Source: Actinomycetota bacterium
GTDB taxonomy: Bacteria; Actinomycetota; Geothermincolia; Geothermincolales; RBG-13-55-18
DNA: 36,672 nt
Direction of reading: 5' to 3'
Assembly (NCBI GenBank): GCA_040757835.1
Contig: JBFLWJ010000010.1
Location: 73,097 to 109,768, forward strand
Below, in pieces: positions 1-7,712 of the stretch. Each line of letters starts with the position of its first letter. The first letter of the stretch is position 1. A program made the position numbers and the translations under genes. Below the pieces are notes generated by a model. That model was not told the DNA's origin, made no database searches, and saw only the letters and a program-made list of their open reading frames with translations.

Positions 1-127
1 CGCGCCGCACCTTCAAGGCCAACGACTACGTCTATTCCTTCGATGTCTCCACCCTGGTCAGCTCCGACCAGCCGGTGGTGGCCGAGCGCGCCATGTACGG
101 CGACAACCGCGCCTGGGCCCACGACTC
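1..127 (+). repeat. Direct repeat, copy 1 (127 bp, partner at 304-430)
   Basis: Bases 1-127 are identical to 304-430 (offset 303 bp, exactly 101 codons). The repeat is coding and in frame, so it is a recent internal duplication of one protein module. The copy may extend left beyond the window. Confidence 0.9.
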
Positions 128-482
128 CATCGGCGTCACCACCCCCGCCACCACCTGGTACCTGGCCGAGGGCTCTACGGCGGGGGGCATGGAGACCTTC
201 ATCCTGGTGCAGAACCCCGGCGGCGTCCCGGCCGAGGTGACCCTGTCCTTCATGACCGACGGGGGGCCCAGGCCCGGACCCAGTGCGACCCTGCCGCCGG
301 GAACGCGCCGCACCTTCAAGGCCAACGACTACGTCTATTCCTTCGATGTCTCCACCCTGGTCAGCTCCGACCAGCCGGTGGTGGCCGAGCGCGCCATGTA
401 CGGCGACAACCGCGCCTGGGCCCACGACTCATTGGGGTCGTATCTTCAGTCTTCAGTTCCAGGCCTGTTACACGATCTATAG
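3..482 (+). CDS. Secreted repeat protein, C-terminal fragment (5' end outside window)
   Basis: The reading frame is open from the left edge, so the N-terminus is missing; 159 residues are visible. They hold one full and one partial copy of a roughly 100-residue repeat with the landmarks YLAEG, ILVQNPG, LPPGTRRTF and VVAERAMYG. The same style of repeat (AEG, FNP, VAER-YF) makes up the C-terminal half of the polysaccharide deacetylase at 17720-19660, so this is probably also a secreted or cell-surface protein. The two copies share 127 identical nucleotides (1-127 and 304-430). Identity stops at 430, two bases before an inverted-repeat element, and the last 16 residues are unlike the repeat. This suggests the original C-terminus was replaced by an insertion. 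The biochemical role is unknown; the repeat may be a beta-sandwich adhesion or carbohydrate-contact module, which is inference. Confidence 0.75.
   Translation, partial: RRTFKANDYVYSFDVSTLVSSDQPVVAERAMYGDNRAWAHDSIGVTTPATTWYLAEGSTAGGMETFILVQNPGGVPAEVTLSFMTDGGPRPGPSATLPPGTRRTFKANDYVYSFDVSTLVSSDQPVVAERAMYGDNRAWAHDSLGSYLQSSVPGLLHDL
304..430 (+). repeat. Direct repeat, copy 2 (127 bp, partner at 1-127)
   Basis: Identical to 1-127. Perfect identity ends at 430, directly beside the left arm of the inverted repeat at 433-453. In copy 1 the module continues with a different sequence, which marks the break point in copy 2. Confidence 0.9.
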
Positions 483-523
483 GTGCCCGACCACGAGGAT
501 TTAAGACTGAAGGTACGACCCCA
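433..523. mobile_element. 91-bp inverted-repeat element (MITE/REP-like)
   Basis: Two 21-bp arms, 433-453 (TGGGGTCGTATCTTCAGTC...) and 503-523, are reverse complements with one mismatch and are separated by 49 bp. The element starts exactly where the repeat protein loses similarity to its own upstream copy, and it supplies that protein's last residues and stop. It ends 8 bp before the end of the VOC gene. Size, terminal inverted repeats and position suggest a small non-autonomous or REP-like element. No transposase is nearby and no clear target duplication is seen. It could also act as a terminator-like hairpin between the converging genes. Confidence 0.5.
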
Positions 524-531
524 TGACCCTG

Positions 532-909
532 TCATCCCGCCGTTTCGTCGCTCTGTAAGAGCCCGAAATGGTTGCCCTCGGTGTCGACGCAAGCGACGAA
601 CCACCCCACGCCGGGTATAGGGGTCTTCTCCATGACGACCTGGCCGCCCTTCTCCTTCACCCTGGCCGCGTACTCGTCCGCGTCCGGCACCTCGATGGTG
701 CAACGGTAGGTATTGAAGGAGATCCCACCGTCCGAGCGCCTGCCCATGCCGCCGTTTATCCCAGGTTCATCATCGGCACCTGTCGTCACCAGCCAGTAGT
801 CCATGGGTCCTTCCCACTTCTCGGCTTTCCATCCGAAGACCTCGCCGTAGAAGGCAATGGCCCGCTCCGGGTCGTCGGTGTCGATGTCGAAATGTACCAC
901 TCTAGGCAT
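532..909 (-). CDS. VOC (glyoxalase/bleomycin-resistance) family protein
   Basis: 125 residues, usual for a single VOC domain built from two beta-alpha-beta-beta-beta units. It opens with the typical MPRVVHFDIDTDDPERAIAF and the FYGEVFGW motif, followed by GGISF-TY and a second half with PDADEYAARV, GWFVACVDTEGNHFGL. The late Glu/His of the second module (DTEGNHFGL) is in the usual metal-binding region. Proteins of this type include small dioxygenases, isomerases and resistance proteins; nothing here fixes a substrate. The ATG at 909 is chosen over a GTG at 918 because AAAGGGGTG lies about 7 nt upstream of it. It is a single gene, convergent with the repeat protein and divergent from the FGGY kinase. 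Confidence 0.8.
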   Translation of the reverse strand: MPRVVHFDIDTDDPERAIAFYGEVFGWKAEKWEGPMDYWLVTTGADDEPGINGGMGRRSDGGISFNTYRCTIEVPDADEYAARVKEKGGQVVMEKTPIPGVGWFVACVDTEGNHFGLLQSDETAG

Positions 910-1012
910 CGCGTTCACCCCTTTCGCTCGCCACTCTTAGACCACCATTAATGATGCCCGTCCATGGACCTTAATAAACTCCTTCGCGCGCGTCCAGAGT
1001 ACGGGAAGCGAT

Positions 1013-1018
1013 TATAAT
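1013..1018 (+). promoter_or_regulatory. Candidate -10 element for the FGGY kinase
   Basis: A perfect TATAAT lies 49 bp before the kinase start. No good -35 hexamer is found at 16-18 bp spacing, so this is a weak call. Confidence 0.3.
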
Positions 1019-1066
1019 AGGGGACGGAAGGGTTAATGAGGACATCCGGAGTGGATTGGGGGCAGC

Positions 1067-2632
1067 ATGGAAGGTAAATATATCCTCGTGAACGACGTGG
1101 GCACCACCGGCACCCGGGCGGTGCTCTTCGACCGCGAGACCAACATCGTCTGCGAGGTCTACCGGGAGGTCCCCCAGATCTTTCCCAAACCCGGCTGGAC
1201 CGAGCAGGACCCGGTAGTCCTCTACGAGACCTGTGTCGACGTCACCAGGCAAGCCCTGGAGGAAGCGGGAGCGGCGCCGAAGGACATCGTGGCCATGGGT
1301 ATCGCCACCCAGCGGGCGACCAGTATGATCTGGGACGCCGAGACGGGGGAGCCGGTCTACAACGCCATCACCTGGCAGGACGTCAGGATGTCGGATGTCT
1401 GCGAGGGCATCAACAACAGCCCGCTCTTCAGAACGCTCCACGTGCTCGGCAGGGGTTACCAGAGACTGGCCTATCTCAGCGAGGGTATGCGCAAGAGCAA
1501 CGTGGGCAAGCTGCTCATCACCGCGGCGCATTTCACCGTGACCCCGGCACAGTCCTCGGCCCATGCCCGCTGGGTGCTGGACAACGTGCCCGGGGCGAAG
1601 GAGAAGGCGGCCGCCGGCAAGCTTCTCATGGGCACCGTGGATACCTGGCTGGTGTGGAACTACACCGCGCGCGGAGTGCACGCCACCGATTACTCCAACG
1701 TGAGCGCCACCGGCATGTACGACCCCTTCGGGATGAGGTGGAGTTCGCTGCTGCTCAAACCCTTCAAGCTCCCGGGTGACCTGGTCTTCCCGGAGATCAG
1801 GGACACCGCCGGCGATTTCGGGGCCACCGAGGTCTTCGGGGACCCCATCCCCATCAAGTGCGTGGTGGCCGACCAGCAGGCGGCTCTCTTCGGGGAAGCA
1901 TGCTTCGAGAGGGGCAGCGTGAAATGCACCAACGGCACCGGCACCTTCATCGACATGAACACCGGTGACGAGCCCATGGCCTCCATCAACCGGCTGACCC
2001 CCCTCATCGCCTGGCAGATAGACGGAAAGACCACCTACATGATGGAGGGTATCATCTCCAGCGCCGGCTCCTCCGTGCAATGGCTCCGGGACAACCTGGG
2101 GATCATCAAGGAGGCCTCGGACTCCGAGAGACTTGCCCAGGCCTGCGACGACTGCGGCGGGGTATATGTCGTGCCCGCCTTCACCGGACTCACCGCCCCC
2201 TACTGGGACCCCTTCGCCCGCGGCACCGTCATCGGCCTCACCCGCGCCACCAGCAAGGAGCAGGTAGTGAGGGCGACCCTGGAGTCCATCGCCTACCAGT
2301 GCAAGGACGTCATCGAGGCCATGCAGAAGGACTCCGGCATCCAGGTCGCCAGCATAAAAGCTGACGGAGGCGCTTCGGCCAATGATTTCCTGATGCAGTT
2401 CCTCGCCGACATCCTCGACGTCAAGGTTGAGCGCCCGCAGATGCTCGAGGCCACCGCGGTGGGAGCGGCCTTCCTCACCGGTATCGCGGCGGGGGTCTGG
2501 AAATATCCCGACGATATAACGCGCATCCGCCGCGTGGACCGGGAGTTCGCGCCCGCCATGGACACCGGGGTGCGGGAGTCGCTCTATACGGGCTGGAAGA
2601 AGGCGGTAGGGCGGGCCAGCCAGTGGGCCTGA
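1067..2632 (+). CDS. FGGY-family carbohydrate kinase, glycerol-kinase-like
   Basis: 521 residues, about the length of GlpK. Visible FGGY landmarks are the N-terminal phosphate loop VNDVGTTGTRAVLF, PKPGWTEQDP, GIATQRAT, ITWQD, the ADQQAALFG motif with the catalytic-base Asp, CTNGTGTF, TAPYWDPFARG and the C-terminal DGGASANDFLMQF. It should phosphorylate a polyol or sugar with ATP in the cytoplasm. Two residues that bind glycerol in E. coli GlpK differ: Arg83 is kept but the following Glu84 is Ala (TQRAT instead of NQRET), and the segment matching GlpK Tyr135 (DAYFSGT) reads TPAQSSA. Glycerol is therefore a doubtful substrate. Residues about 105-150 form a longer inter-motif insertion than in GlpK. 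A GGGGGC-type ribosome site precedes the ATG. It appears monocistronic; the next gene has its own promoter. Confidence 0.85.
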   Translation: MEGKYILVNDVGTTGTRAVLFDRETNIVCEVYREVPQIFPKPGWTEQDPVVLYETCVDVTRQALEEAGAAPKDIVAMGIATQRATSMIWDAETGEPVYNAITWQDVRMSDVCEGINNSPLFRTLHVLGRGYQRLAYLSEGMRKSNVGKLLITAAHFTVTPAQSSAHARWVLDNVPGAKEKAAAGKLLMGTVDTWLVWNYTARGVHATDYSNVSATGMYDPFGMRWSSLLLKPFKLPGDLVFPEIRDTAGDFGATEVFGDPIPIKCVVADQQAALFGEACFERGSVKCTNGTGTFIDMNTGDEPMASINRLTPLIAWQIDGKTTYMMEGIISSAGSSVQWLRDNLGIIKEASDSERLAQACDDCGGVYVVPAFTGLTAPYWDPFARGTVIGLTRATSKEQVVRATLESIAYQCKDVIEAMQKDSGIQVASIKADGGASANDFLMQFLADILDVKVERPQMLEATAVGAAFLTGIAAGVWKYPDDITRIRRVDREFAPAMDTGVRESLYTGWKKAVGRASQWA

Positions 2633-2662
2633 CCAGCCTGCGGCCGGCAGGGTCTGCCCTGC

Positions 2663-2691
2663 TTGACACGCGGGAGGGGCGAGCCTAATAT
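2663..2691 (+). promoter_or_regulatory. Near-consensus sigma-70 promoter of the acyl-CoA dehydrogenase operon
   Basis: The -35 TTGACA (2663-2668) and -10 TAATAT (2686-2691) are separated by exactly 17 bp. The expected start of transcription is near 2698, at the edge of the palindrome at 2699-2730, leaving a leader of about 137 nt before the first gene. Confidence 0.8.
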
Positions 2692-2698
2692 ACCACTA

Positions 2699-2730
2699 AT
2701 GAATTAACGTTAACGTTAACGTTAATTCAT
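2699..2730. promoter_or_regulatory. 32-bp perfect palindrome, probable repressor operator
   Basis: The sequence from 2699 to 2730 equals its own reverse complement. It is built of ATGAATTAAC, tandem GTTAAC units in the centre, and the mirror image ending TTCAT. It starts about one base after the predicted transcription start, a position where a bound dimer or pair of dimers would block RNA polymerase. Length and symmetry suit a TetR-type repressor binding as two dimers. Candidate binders are the three TetR proteins encoded at 6408-8430; the operon's own MerR is less likely because MerR sites usually lie in the promoter spacer. Confidence 0.75.
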
Positions 2731-2834
2731 GGTAGGAGGTCCAAGGCTGGAGCTTGCGGGCTGGCCCCCGTCTCACACCACCGCCTCCGCCGGTAATGCA
2801 CCTGGGCAGCGCGGGATAGCGAAGGAGGTCTCGG

Positions 2835-4472
2835 ATGTCCCTTCCAGACAGGAACAACCCCTACAGCTTCAATCCCTACCTCGCATGGCGCGCGAACGTG
2901 GATTACTACGCTGACGATCCCTTCCTCCAGAGGATGGTGGAGGTGTTCGCAGGTCCCGAGGCCGGGGACGTGGACCGGGAGGCCAGGGAGTTCTCCCGGA
3001 AAGCGTCATTCCGCTGGCGGGACTTCGCGGAGAGGATAGCGACGCCGGAGAACCGGCCGTACATTATGCACTACGACGGCCACAGGAACCGCATCGACCG
3101 CATCGTGCGGCCCCATGAGCTGGAGGTCATGGAGAGGGAGGTCTTCTCCGAGGGCATCTTCTCGGACCGCACCTCTCCCTGGACCAGGTTCATGAAGATA
3201 TCCCTGATGGCCCAGAACTCCGAGTGCGGCATCGTCTGCCCCCTGGCGTGCACGTGGGGGCTGGTGGCGCTGCTGGAGAGGTTCGCGGACACCCCCGAGA
3301 CCAGGTCCATCCTCGCGCACGTCAAGGAGGGCAGGGACGGCGAGTATGCCATCGGGTCCCAGTTCGTCACCGAGATACAGGGCGGCTCCGACGTGCCCTC
3401 CAACCTGCTCGAGGCCGTGGAGGAGGACGGCGGCTGGCGCCTCTACGGTAACAAGTTCTTCTGCTCCGCGGCCCACGCCGATTACGCCGTGGTCACCGGC
3501 AAGCCCAGCGGGTCGGAGAGGGCGGGCCTCTTCGTAGTACCCATGTGGCTGCCGGGGAACAAGGACAGGGAGATACGCAACGGTTACACCATCGACCGCC
3601 TGAAGTGGAAGCTTGGCACGGTGGAGCTGCCCACCGCCGAGATAACCTTCGACGGCGCCGTCGCCTATCCGGTGGGGCCCCTGGACCGGGGCGTGGCCAA
3701 CGTGGTCGGGATCGTGCTCACCCTCTCCCGCCTGGTGGTGGGCATGGGCATGAGCAGCGGTATGCTGCGGGGCCTGCGCGAGGGCAAGAAGTACGCCGAG
3801 TTCCGAACCGCCTTCGGCCTGCCCCTCAACCTCTTCCCCATGGTGGCCGGCCAGATCGCGCGCATAGAGCACCGCGCCCGGCGGGCGGTGGCAGCCAGCT
3901 TCAAGGTCTACCGTGATTTCCTCGCCCTCCCCGGTGGCCTCTCGCCCGGGCTCGACACGGACGAGCCCCTGGTGTTGAAGAAGAAGAGGTTCCAGGTGAG
4001 GCAGCTGATCATGCTCCAGAAGATCACCGTGGCCAGCGATGCCAACGACGATTCACGCCTGGGCATCAGCATCTTCGGGGGCCACGGCGTTATGGAGGAC
4101 TTCTCGGCCTTCCCGCGTATGCTGCGGGACGGGCTGGTCAACGAACTGTGGGAGGGCCCGCGCAACGTGCTCCTCACCCAGATGCACCGGGACTTTCTGC
4201 GGGTGGCCGACTGGTATCCACCGGCGGAGTTCGTGGCCGATATGCTCGCGGGCGCCGCCAGGGACGCCGTAAGGGAGTACGCAATGGAGATCGAGGAACT
4301 GCTCTCCGTCCCGCACCTCTTCGAAATGAACGAGAAGACCCTGGAGGTCTGCGAGAGGTGGGACGGTTTCTGCGCCCGCCTCTTCCACGTTTACCAGGAC
4401 CTCGCCCTGGCGGAGACGGAAGCGTCCCCGCGGGCCGGGAAGCGGCGGGAAGGGGAACTGGCGAGGAACTAG
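2835..4472 (+). CDS. Acyl-CoA dehydrogenase family protein, AidB-like
   Basis: 545 residues, longer than classical acyl-CoA dehydrogenases (about 380-400) and similar to the AidB-like long forms. The flavin/substrate motif TEIQGGSDVPSN (about residue 180), the RLKWKLGT segment, EFRTAFGLPL and the C-terminal ISIFGGHGVMEDF and LWEGPRNVLLTQMHRD are all seen. The Glu of WEGPRN occupies the place of the catalytic base of medium-chain enzymes. An extra C-terminal helical part of about 100 residues follows. It should oxidise an acyl-CoA with FAD; AidB itself is linked to alkylation stress, so the substrate is open. The ribosome site AAGGAGGT fixes the start. It is the first gene of an operon with the MerR regulator (16 nt gap) and a second dehydrogenase. 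Confidence 0.85.
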   Translation: MSLPDRNNPYSFNPYLAWRANVDYYADDPFLQRMVEVFAGPEAGDVDREAREFSRKASFRWRDFAERIATPENRPYIMHYDGHRNRIDRIVRPHELEVMEREVFSEGIFSDRTSPWTRFMKISLMAQNSECGIVCPLACTWGLVALLERFADTPETRSILAHVKEGRDGEYAIGSQFVTEIQGGSDVPSNLLEAVEEDGGWRLYGNKFFCSAAHADYAVVTGKPSGSERAGLFVVPMWLPGNKDREIRNGYTIDRLKWKLGTVELPTAEITFDGAVAYPVGPLDRGVANVVGIVLTLSRLVVGMGMSSGMLRGLREGKKYAEFRTAFGLPLNLFPMVAGQIARIEHRARRAVAASFKVYRDFLALPGGLSPGLDTDEPLVLKKKRFQVRQLIMLQKITVASDANDDSRLGISIFGGHGVMEDFSAFPRMLRDGLVNELWEGPRNVLLTQMHRDFLRVADWYPPAEFVADMLAGAARDAVREYAMEIEELLSVPHLFEMNEKTLEVCERWDGFCARLFHVYQDLALAETEASPRAGKRREGELARN

Positions 4473-4488
4473 GCCGGGAGGAATGCGC

Positions 4489-5022
4489 ATGCCTGAAAAG
4501 AACGAGGGGACGGATCTCCGGGGCATGACCACCATCTCCGAGCTGGCGGCGGAGTTCGGTATAACCCCGCGGGCCATCCGGTACTACGAGGAAGTGGGGC
4601 TGCTCAATCCCCACCGCAATACGCCGACCAGTCAGCGGTTGTACGACGACCGGGACCGGGCGCGGCTGAAACTGATCCTGCGCGGTAAGCGCTTCGGCTA
4701 CTCCCTGTCGGAGCTGGTGGACATACTCGAGCTGTACGAGGTCGACCCCACTCAGAAACGACAGATCATGCGCACCCTTGAGTACGGCTTGAAGCACATC
4801 CGAGAGATAGACGAGAGGATAGAGGAGTTGCGGGAGATACGGCGGGAGATGCTGGAGTTCGCGTCCAGCTTCCTGGAGATACTGGAGGAACAGGAGGTGG
4901 AGGCCGAGTTCCTCGCGATTGCCCGCGACGTCGTCGCCAGGATGGATGAGGGGAGCGGAGCCGGCTTGCGGGGAGAGGATCCCCTGCGGCAGGCGGGAGA
5001 AGAGGGCCTTCAGGTGACGTGA
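4489..5022 (+). CDS. MerR-family regulator, LiuR-like
   Basis: 177 residues. The N-terminal MerR helix-turn-helix and wing are clear: TISELAAEFGITPRAIRYYE, EVGLLNPHR, then RLYDDRDRARLKLILRGKRFGYSL. This wording matches the LiuR type, which controls branched-chain amino acid and fatty acid degradation genes in other bacteria. A long helix with heptad-like charge pattern (about residues 80-130) would form the dimer coiled coil. There is no cysteine, so metal or redox sensing through Cys is excluded; an acyl-CoA type ligand is plausible. Of two ATG codons six bases apart, the second (4489) has GGGAGGA at a suitable distance, while the first directly abuts it. It sits between two acyl-CoA dehydrogenases, which supports a role in their control. 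Confidence 0.85.
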   Translation: MPEKNEGTDLRGMTTISELAAEFGITPRAIRYYEEVGLLNPHRNTPTSQRLYDDRDRARLKLILRGKRFGYSLSELVDILELYEVDPTQKRQIMRTLEYGLKHIREIDERIEELREIRREMLEFASSFLEILEEQEVEAEFLAIARDVVARMDEGSGAGLRGEDPLRQAGEEGLQVT

Positions 5023-5076
5023 AGAGAGCCAGCAGCCATAAGGACGTCCGTGTTGCCGCATAGAGGAGGGAGAGAC

Positions 5077-6312
5077 ATGTTCGATTTCATCATGACCGAG
5101 GAGCAGAAGAGCCTGCAGGAGGAGATGCGCGACCTGGTCAGCTGGGTCCCTCGTCAGCTCGTCCTGGATATGGATGCCATGGTGGCGCCGTTCCCGAAGT
5201 TCTTCCTGGAGGAGGCGGGCAAGCGTAACCTCCTGGGGCTGCGCTTCCCGGCCGCGTACGGCGGCAGGGATATGAAGTGGGCTGACGAGATCATCGCCAT
5301 CTCCGAGATGTCCCTGGTCGGGGTCCCCCTCACCTGCCTCTATTCCCTGGTGAGCATAGTGGGTGAGTGCATCGTGCAGTTCGGCAACGAGGACCACAAG
5401 CAGCGCTTCCTGGTGCCCACCCTCAAGGGGGAGAAGGTGTGCGCGGAGGCGCTTACCGAACCCCGCGGCGGCAGCGATTTCTTCGGGGCCACCTGCACGG
5501 CACGGCGCGAGGGTGACCACTACGTCCTGCATGGCCAGAAGAGGTTCATCGTGGGGGCGGAGGGCGCCGACTATTTCATGGTCTACGCGCGCACGAACCC
5601 GGATGCACCCCCCCGCGACGGCCTCAGCTGCTTCCTGGTGGAGCGGGACGACAGCGTTGAAGTGAAGACGGTCTACGGGCTCATGGGCGCGCGGGGCAGC
5701 GGCACCGGCAGGGTGCTCTTCCGCGATACCAGGGTGCCGGCGGAGAACCTGGTGGGGGAGGAGAACGGCGCCTCCCATATCTTCTACCGCATGATGGTCC
5801 CGGAGCGTATGACCTCGGCCTCCGGCTGCATCGGCTCCGCGCGCGAGGCCATCGAGCTGGCGGCGCGCTATACCACGCGGCGCAAGGCCTTCGGGATGGA
5901 GATCAAGAACTTCCAGGCCGTCTCATTCATGATCGCCGAGAGCCTGGTCAAGCTGGACTCCATGGCCAGCCTGGTGTGGATGACCGCCAAGGCCATCGAC
6001 GCGGGGGTGCCCCACGGGCGCATGCGGCGCATGGTCTCCGAGTCCAAAAAATATGCCACCGAGGCGGTTTGGGACATCGTCTACAACGCTATGCAGGCCA
6101 TGGGGGGCATCGCCTACACCAACGTCTACCCCATCGAGAGAATGCTGCGGGACTGCCGCCTCCTCTCCATCTGGACCGGGACCAACCAGGTGATGAACCT
6201 CATCATCCAGCACGAGTTCTACAAGGAGTTGTCGGAAAAGGTGCAGGGCCGGCGCGACGTCGAACTGGACGCCCCCGAGGCCTTTAACGAGGAAGAGAAG
6301 ATCTACGAGTGA
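5077..6312 (+). CDS. Acyl-CoA dehydrogenase (isovaleryl-type catalytic Glu position)
   Basis: 411 residues, the classical length. Motifs in order: LGLRFPAAYGG, ALTEPRGGSDF (about 126-135), the FIVGAEGADYFMV segment, GLMGARGSGTGRVLF, RRKAFGMEIKNFQ (about 269-280), QAMGGIAYTNVYPIERMLRD and IWTGTNQV. In most family members the last motif is YEGT with the catalytic Glu; here the slot is Thr367. A Glu is found instead at residue 243 in VPERM, which aligns with the catalytic Glu of isovaleryl-CoA and long-chain enzymes. The enzyme should thus be active on a branched or long acyl-CoA, with electrons passed to ETF. The ATG at 5077 has GAGGAGGG 6 nt upstream and is preferred over the GTG at 5050. It follows the MerR gene by 54 nt. 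Confidence 0.87.
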   Translation: MFDFIMTEEQKSLQEEMRDLVSWVPRQLVLDMDAMVAPFPKFFLEEAGKRNLLGLRFPAAYGGRDMKWADEIIAISEMSLVGVPLTCLYSLVSIVGECIVQFGNEDHKQRFLVPTLKGEKVCAEALTEPRGGSDFFGATCTARREGDHYVLHGQKRFIVGAEGADYFMVYARTNPDAPPRDGLSCFLVERDDSVEVKTVYGLMGARGSGTGRVLFRDTRVPAENLVGEENGASHIFYRMMVPERMTSASGCIGSAREAIELAARYTTRRKAFGMEIKNFQAVSFMIAESLVKLDSMASLVWMTAKAIDAGVPHGRMRRMVSESKKYATEAVWDIVYNAMQAMGGIAYTNVYPIERMLRDCRLLSIWTGTNQVMNLIIQHEFYKELSEKVQGRRDVELDAPEAFNEEEKIYE

Positions 6313-6407
6313 CATCCCGACGTACACGTGCCAGGCCTTAACGCCCGGAAGCATCAAGGCGCTGGCGCCGTCGTGCAATGACGGCAAAATCGCTTTCGCG
6401 GTGCGGC

Positions 6408-7031
6408 CTACCCACCATCTGTGGGAACGCGGGGGGCGAGGGAGGCCAGGAAGGGCCTGATCAGTACCGAAGCCGCGTCCTCGCCGCGCGCTATCAACCG
6501 GTCGTCCTCGCACGCCTGCATGTAGATGAGGAAGAAGAACATCAGCACGATGATCCATGCTACGTAGGGGATGTCCAGGTCCGGGTCCAGCTCACCCTGC
6601 TCCTTGCCGGCCTGCATCAGCGCCTGCACTTCGTCGGTGCGCTCATCGAGCAGGGCAGCGATGTTCTCCTGCAGCTCCCGGGTGGCCGCCTCGGAGATGG
6701 TGTTGACCACGATGCGCGCCATCTCCGGGTTCTCCAGGCTGAACCGGACGTGGTTGCGCAAGAGGGCTTCCGCCAGCTCGTTGAAACTCTCAGTCTCCGG
6801 CAGCTCCCTCCAGAGGTTGTTCACGATGGCGCTGTAGACCTCGTTCCGCACGGTGTAGAAGAGTTCCCGCTTGGTGGAGAAGTAGCGGTAGATGGCGCGC
6901 TTGGTGATGCCCGCGGCGTTGGCGATATCCACCACCGAGGCGCCGTCGTAGTTCTTAGTGGCGAAGGCGGTTATGGCCGCATCGATGATCTGCTGCCTGC
7001 GGTTGCCCCGGGTGCCGTACTTCGCGGCCAT
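6408..7031 (-). CDS. TetR/AcrR-family regulator (second gene of a TetR pair)
   Basis: 207 residues. The N-terminal helix-turn-helix is typical: RRQQIIDAAITAFATKNYDG, then VVDIANAAGITKRAIYRYFSTKRELFYTV. The ligand-binding part is all-helical, with a hydrophobic helix near the end (IPYVAWIIVLMFFFLIYMQ) that probably takes part in dimerisation. The ATG at 7031 follows the stop of the upstream TetR gene by 4 nt and has GGGGGTG before it, so the two are translated from one message. It converges with the acyl-CoA dehydrogenase operon. Like many TetR proteins next to beta-oxidation genes, it may respond to acyl-CoA, but no ligand residue can be named. Confidence 0.85.
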   Translation of the reverse strand: MAAKYGTRGNRRQQIIDAAITAFATKNYDGASVVDIANAAGITKRAIYRYFSTKRELFYTVRNEVYSAIVNNLWRELPETESFNELAEALLRNHVRFSLENPEMARIVVNTISEAATRELQENIAALLDERTDEVQALMQAGKEQGELDPDLDIPYVAWIIVLMFFFLIYMQACEDDRLIARGEDAASVLIRPFLASLAPRVPTDGG

Positions 7032-7035
7032 CGCG

Positions 7036-7653
7036 CTACACCCCCGCTCCCTTCGGCGTTGCCACCGTCGCCAGCAGGCGGTCGATGAGGTCCATGTAGG
7101 CGTCCTTGAAGATGAAGGGCACGTCCAGGCCCAGGGCGTTGGCGATGAACACGATCTGCACCAGCGAGACGTAGCTCCAGGCGAAATCGTTTGCGTCCAT
7201 CTCGCTGTCGGCCGTCCCCGCGCGCTGTGCCTCCGCCAGCACATACGAGACGGCTGCGTGGAAGTTGTGCACGCCCTCCACCGGCGAGCGCCGCAGGCCG
7301 CCCTTGCCCAGTTCGGGTATGGAATAGTAGTAAGCGCGCATGGTGCTGCGGTGCCGCAGCGTATAATCGAAGACCGCCTCAGCGCATTCGCGCAGGCCCT
7401 CCAGGGGGGTCTGCTTCTTCAGGACCCGCCTGACCACGTATTCGGAGATATCTTTGACGGCATGGTCCCGCAGGGAGTCGACGATATCGCTCTTGTCCCG
7501 GAAATGCTGGTAGAGAACGGGCTCGGTGATGCCCGCCGCGGCGGCGATATCGGCCGTGGTGCAGTTATAGAAACCCTTGCGGGCGAGGCAGCGCTCGGCG
7601 GCCTTGATGATGGCCTGCTTCCTCTCCGCCGCCGGCAGTCTCTTCCTGGCCAA
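7036..7653 (-). CDS. TetR/AcrR-family regulator (first gene of a TetR pair)
   Basis: 205 residues. The DNA-binding domain reads ERKQAIIKAAERCLARKGF, TTADIAAAAGITEPVLYQHF, RDKSDIVDSL; the rest is helical with several tyrosines (MRAYYYSIPEL) that could line a ligand pocket. Translation starts at TTG (7653), with GGAGGG 8 nt upstream; no in-frame ATG is available near it. It is followed after 4 nt by another TetR gene. Upstream lies an imperfect palindrome at 7713-7734 that could be its operator. Confidence 0.85.
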   Translation of the reverse strand: MARKRLPAAERKQAIIKAAERCLARKGFYNCTTADIAAAAGITEPVLYQHFRDKSDIVDSLRDHAVKDISEYVVRRVLKKQTPLEGLRECAEAVFDYTLRHRSTMRAYYYSIPELGKGGLRRSPVEGVHNFHAAVSYVLAEAQRAGTADSEMDANDFAWSYVSLVQIVFIANALGLDVPFIFKDAYMDLIDRLLATVATPKGAGV

Positions 7654-7712
7654 CCCCTGCCCTCCATACGATGGTCTCTACCGTTCAGCCCCGTATCACG
7701 GTTGCGTTTGAC

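Noticed and set aside
971..2080. Long open frame on the minus strand opposite the FGGY kinase
   Set aside because: No family motifs, high Gly/His/Val content typical of a GC-rich antisense frame, and the plus-strand gene is clear.
2647..2662. Terminator after the FGGY kinase (GCAGGG/CCCTGC)
   Set aside because: Short stem, no T-run, and it runs into the -35 box of the next promoter.
4174..5778. 534-codon open frame on the minus strand opposite the MerR and dehydrogenase genes
   Set aside because: Overlaps three well-supported genes and has no recognisable domain or ribosome site; a GC-rich shadow.
6333..6345. Further attachment-site copy (GGCCTTAACGCCC)
   Set aside because: Only 13 bases match, it stops before the CCA end, and there is no tRNA or island at this place; taken as chance.
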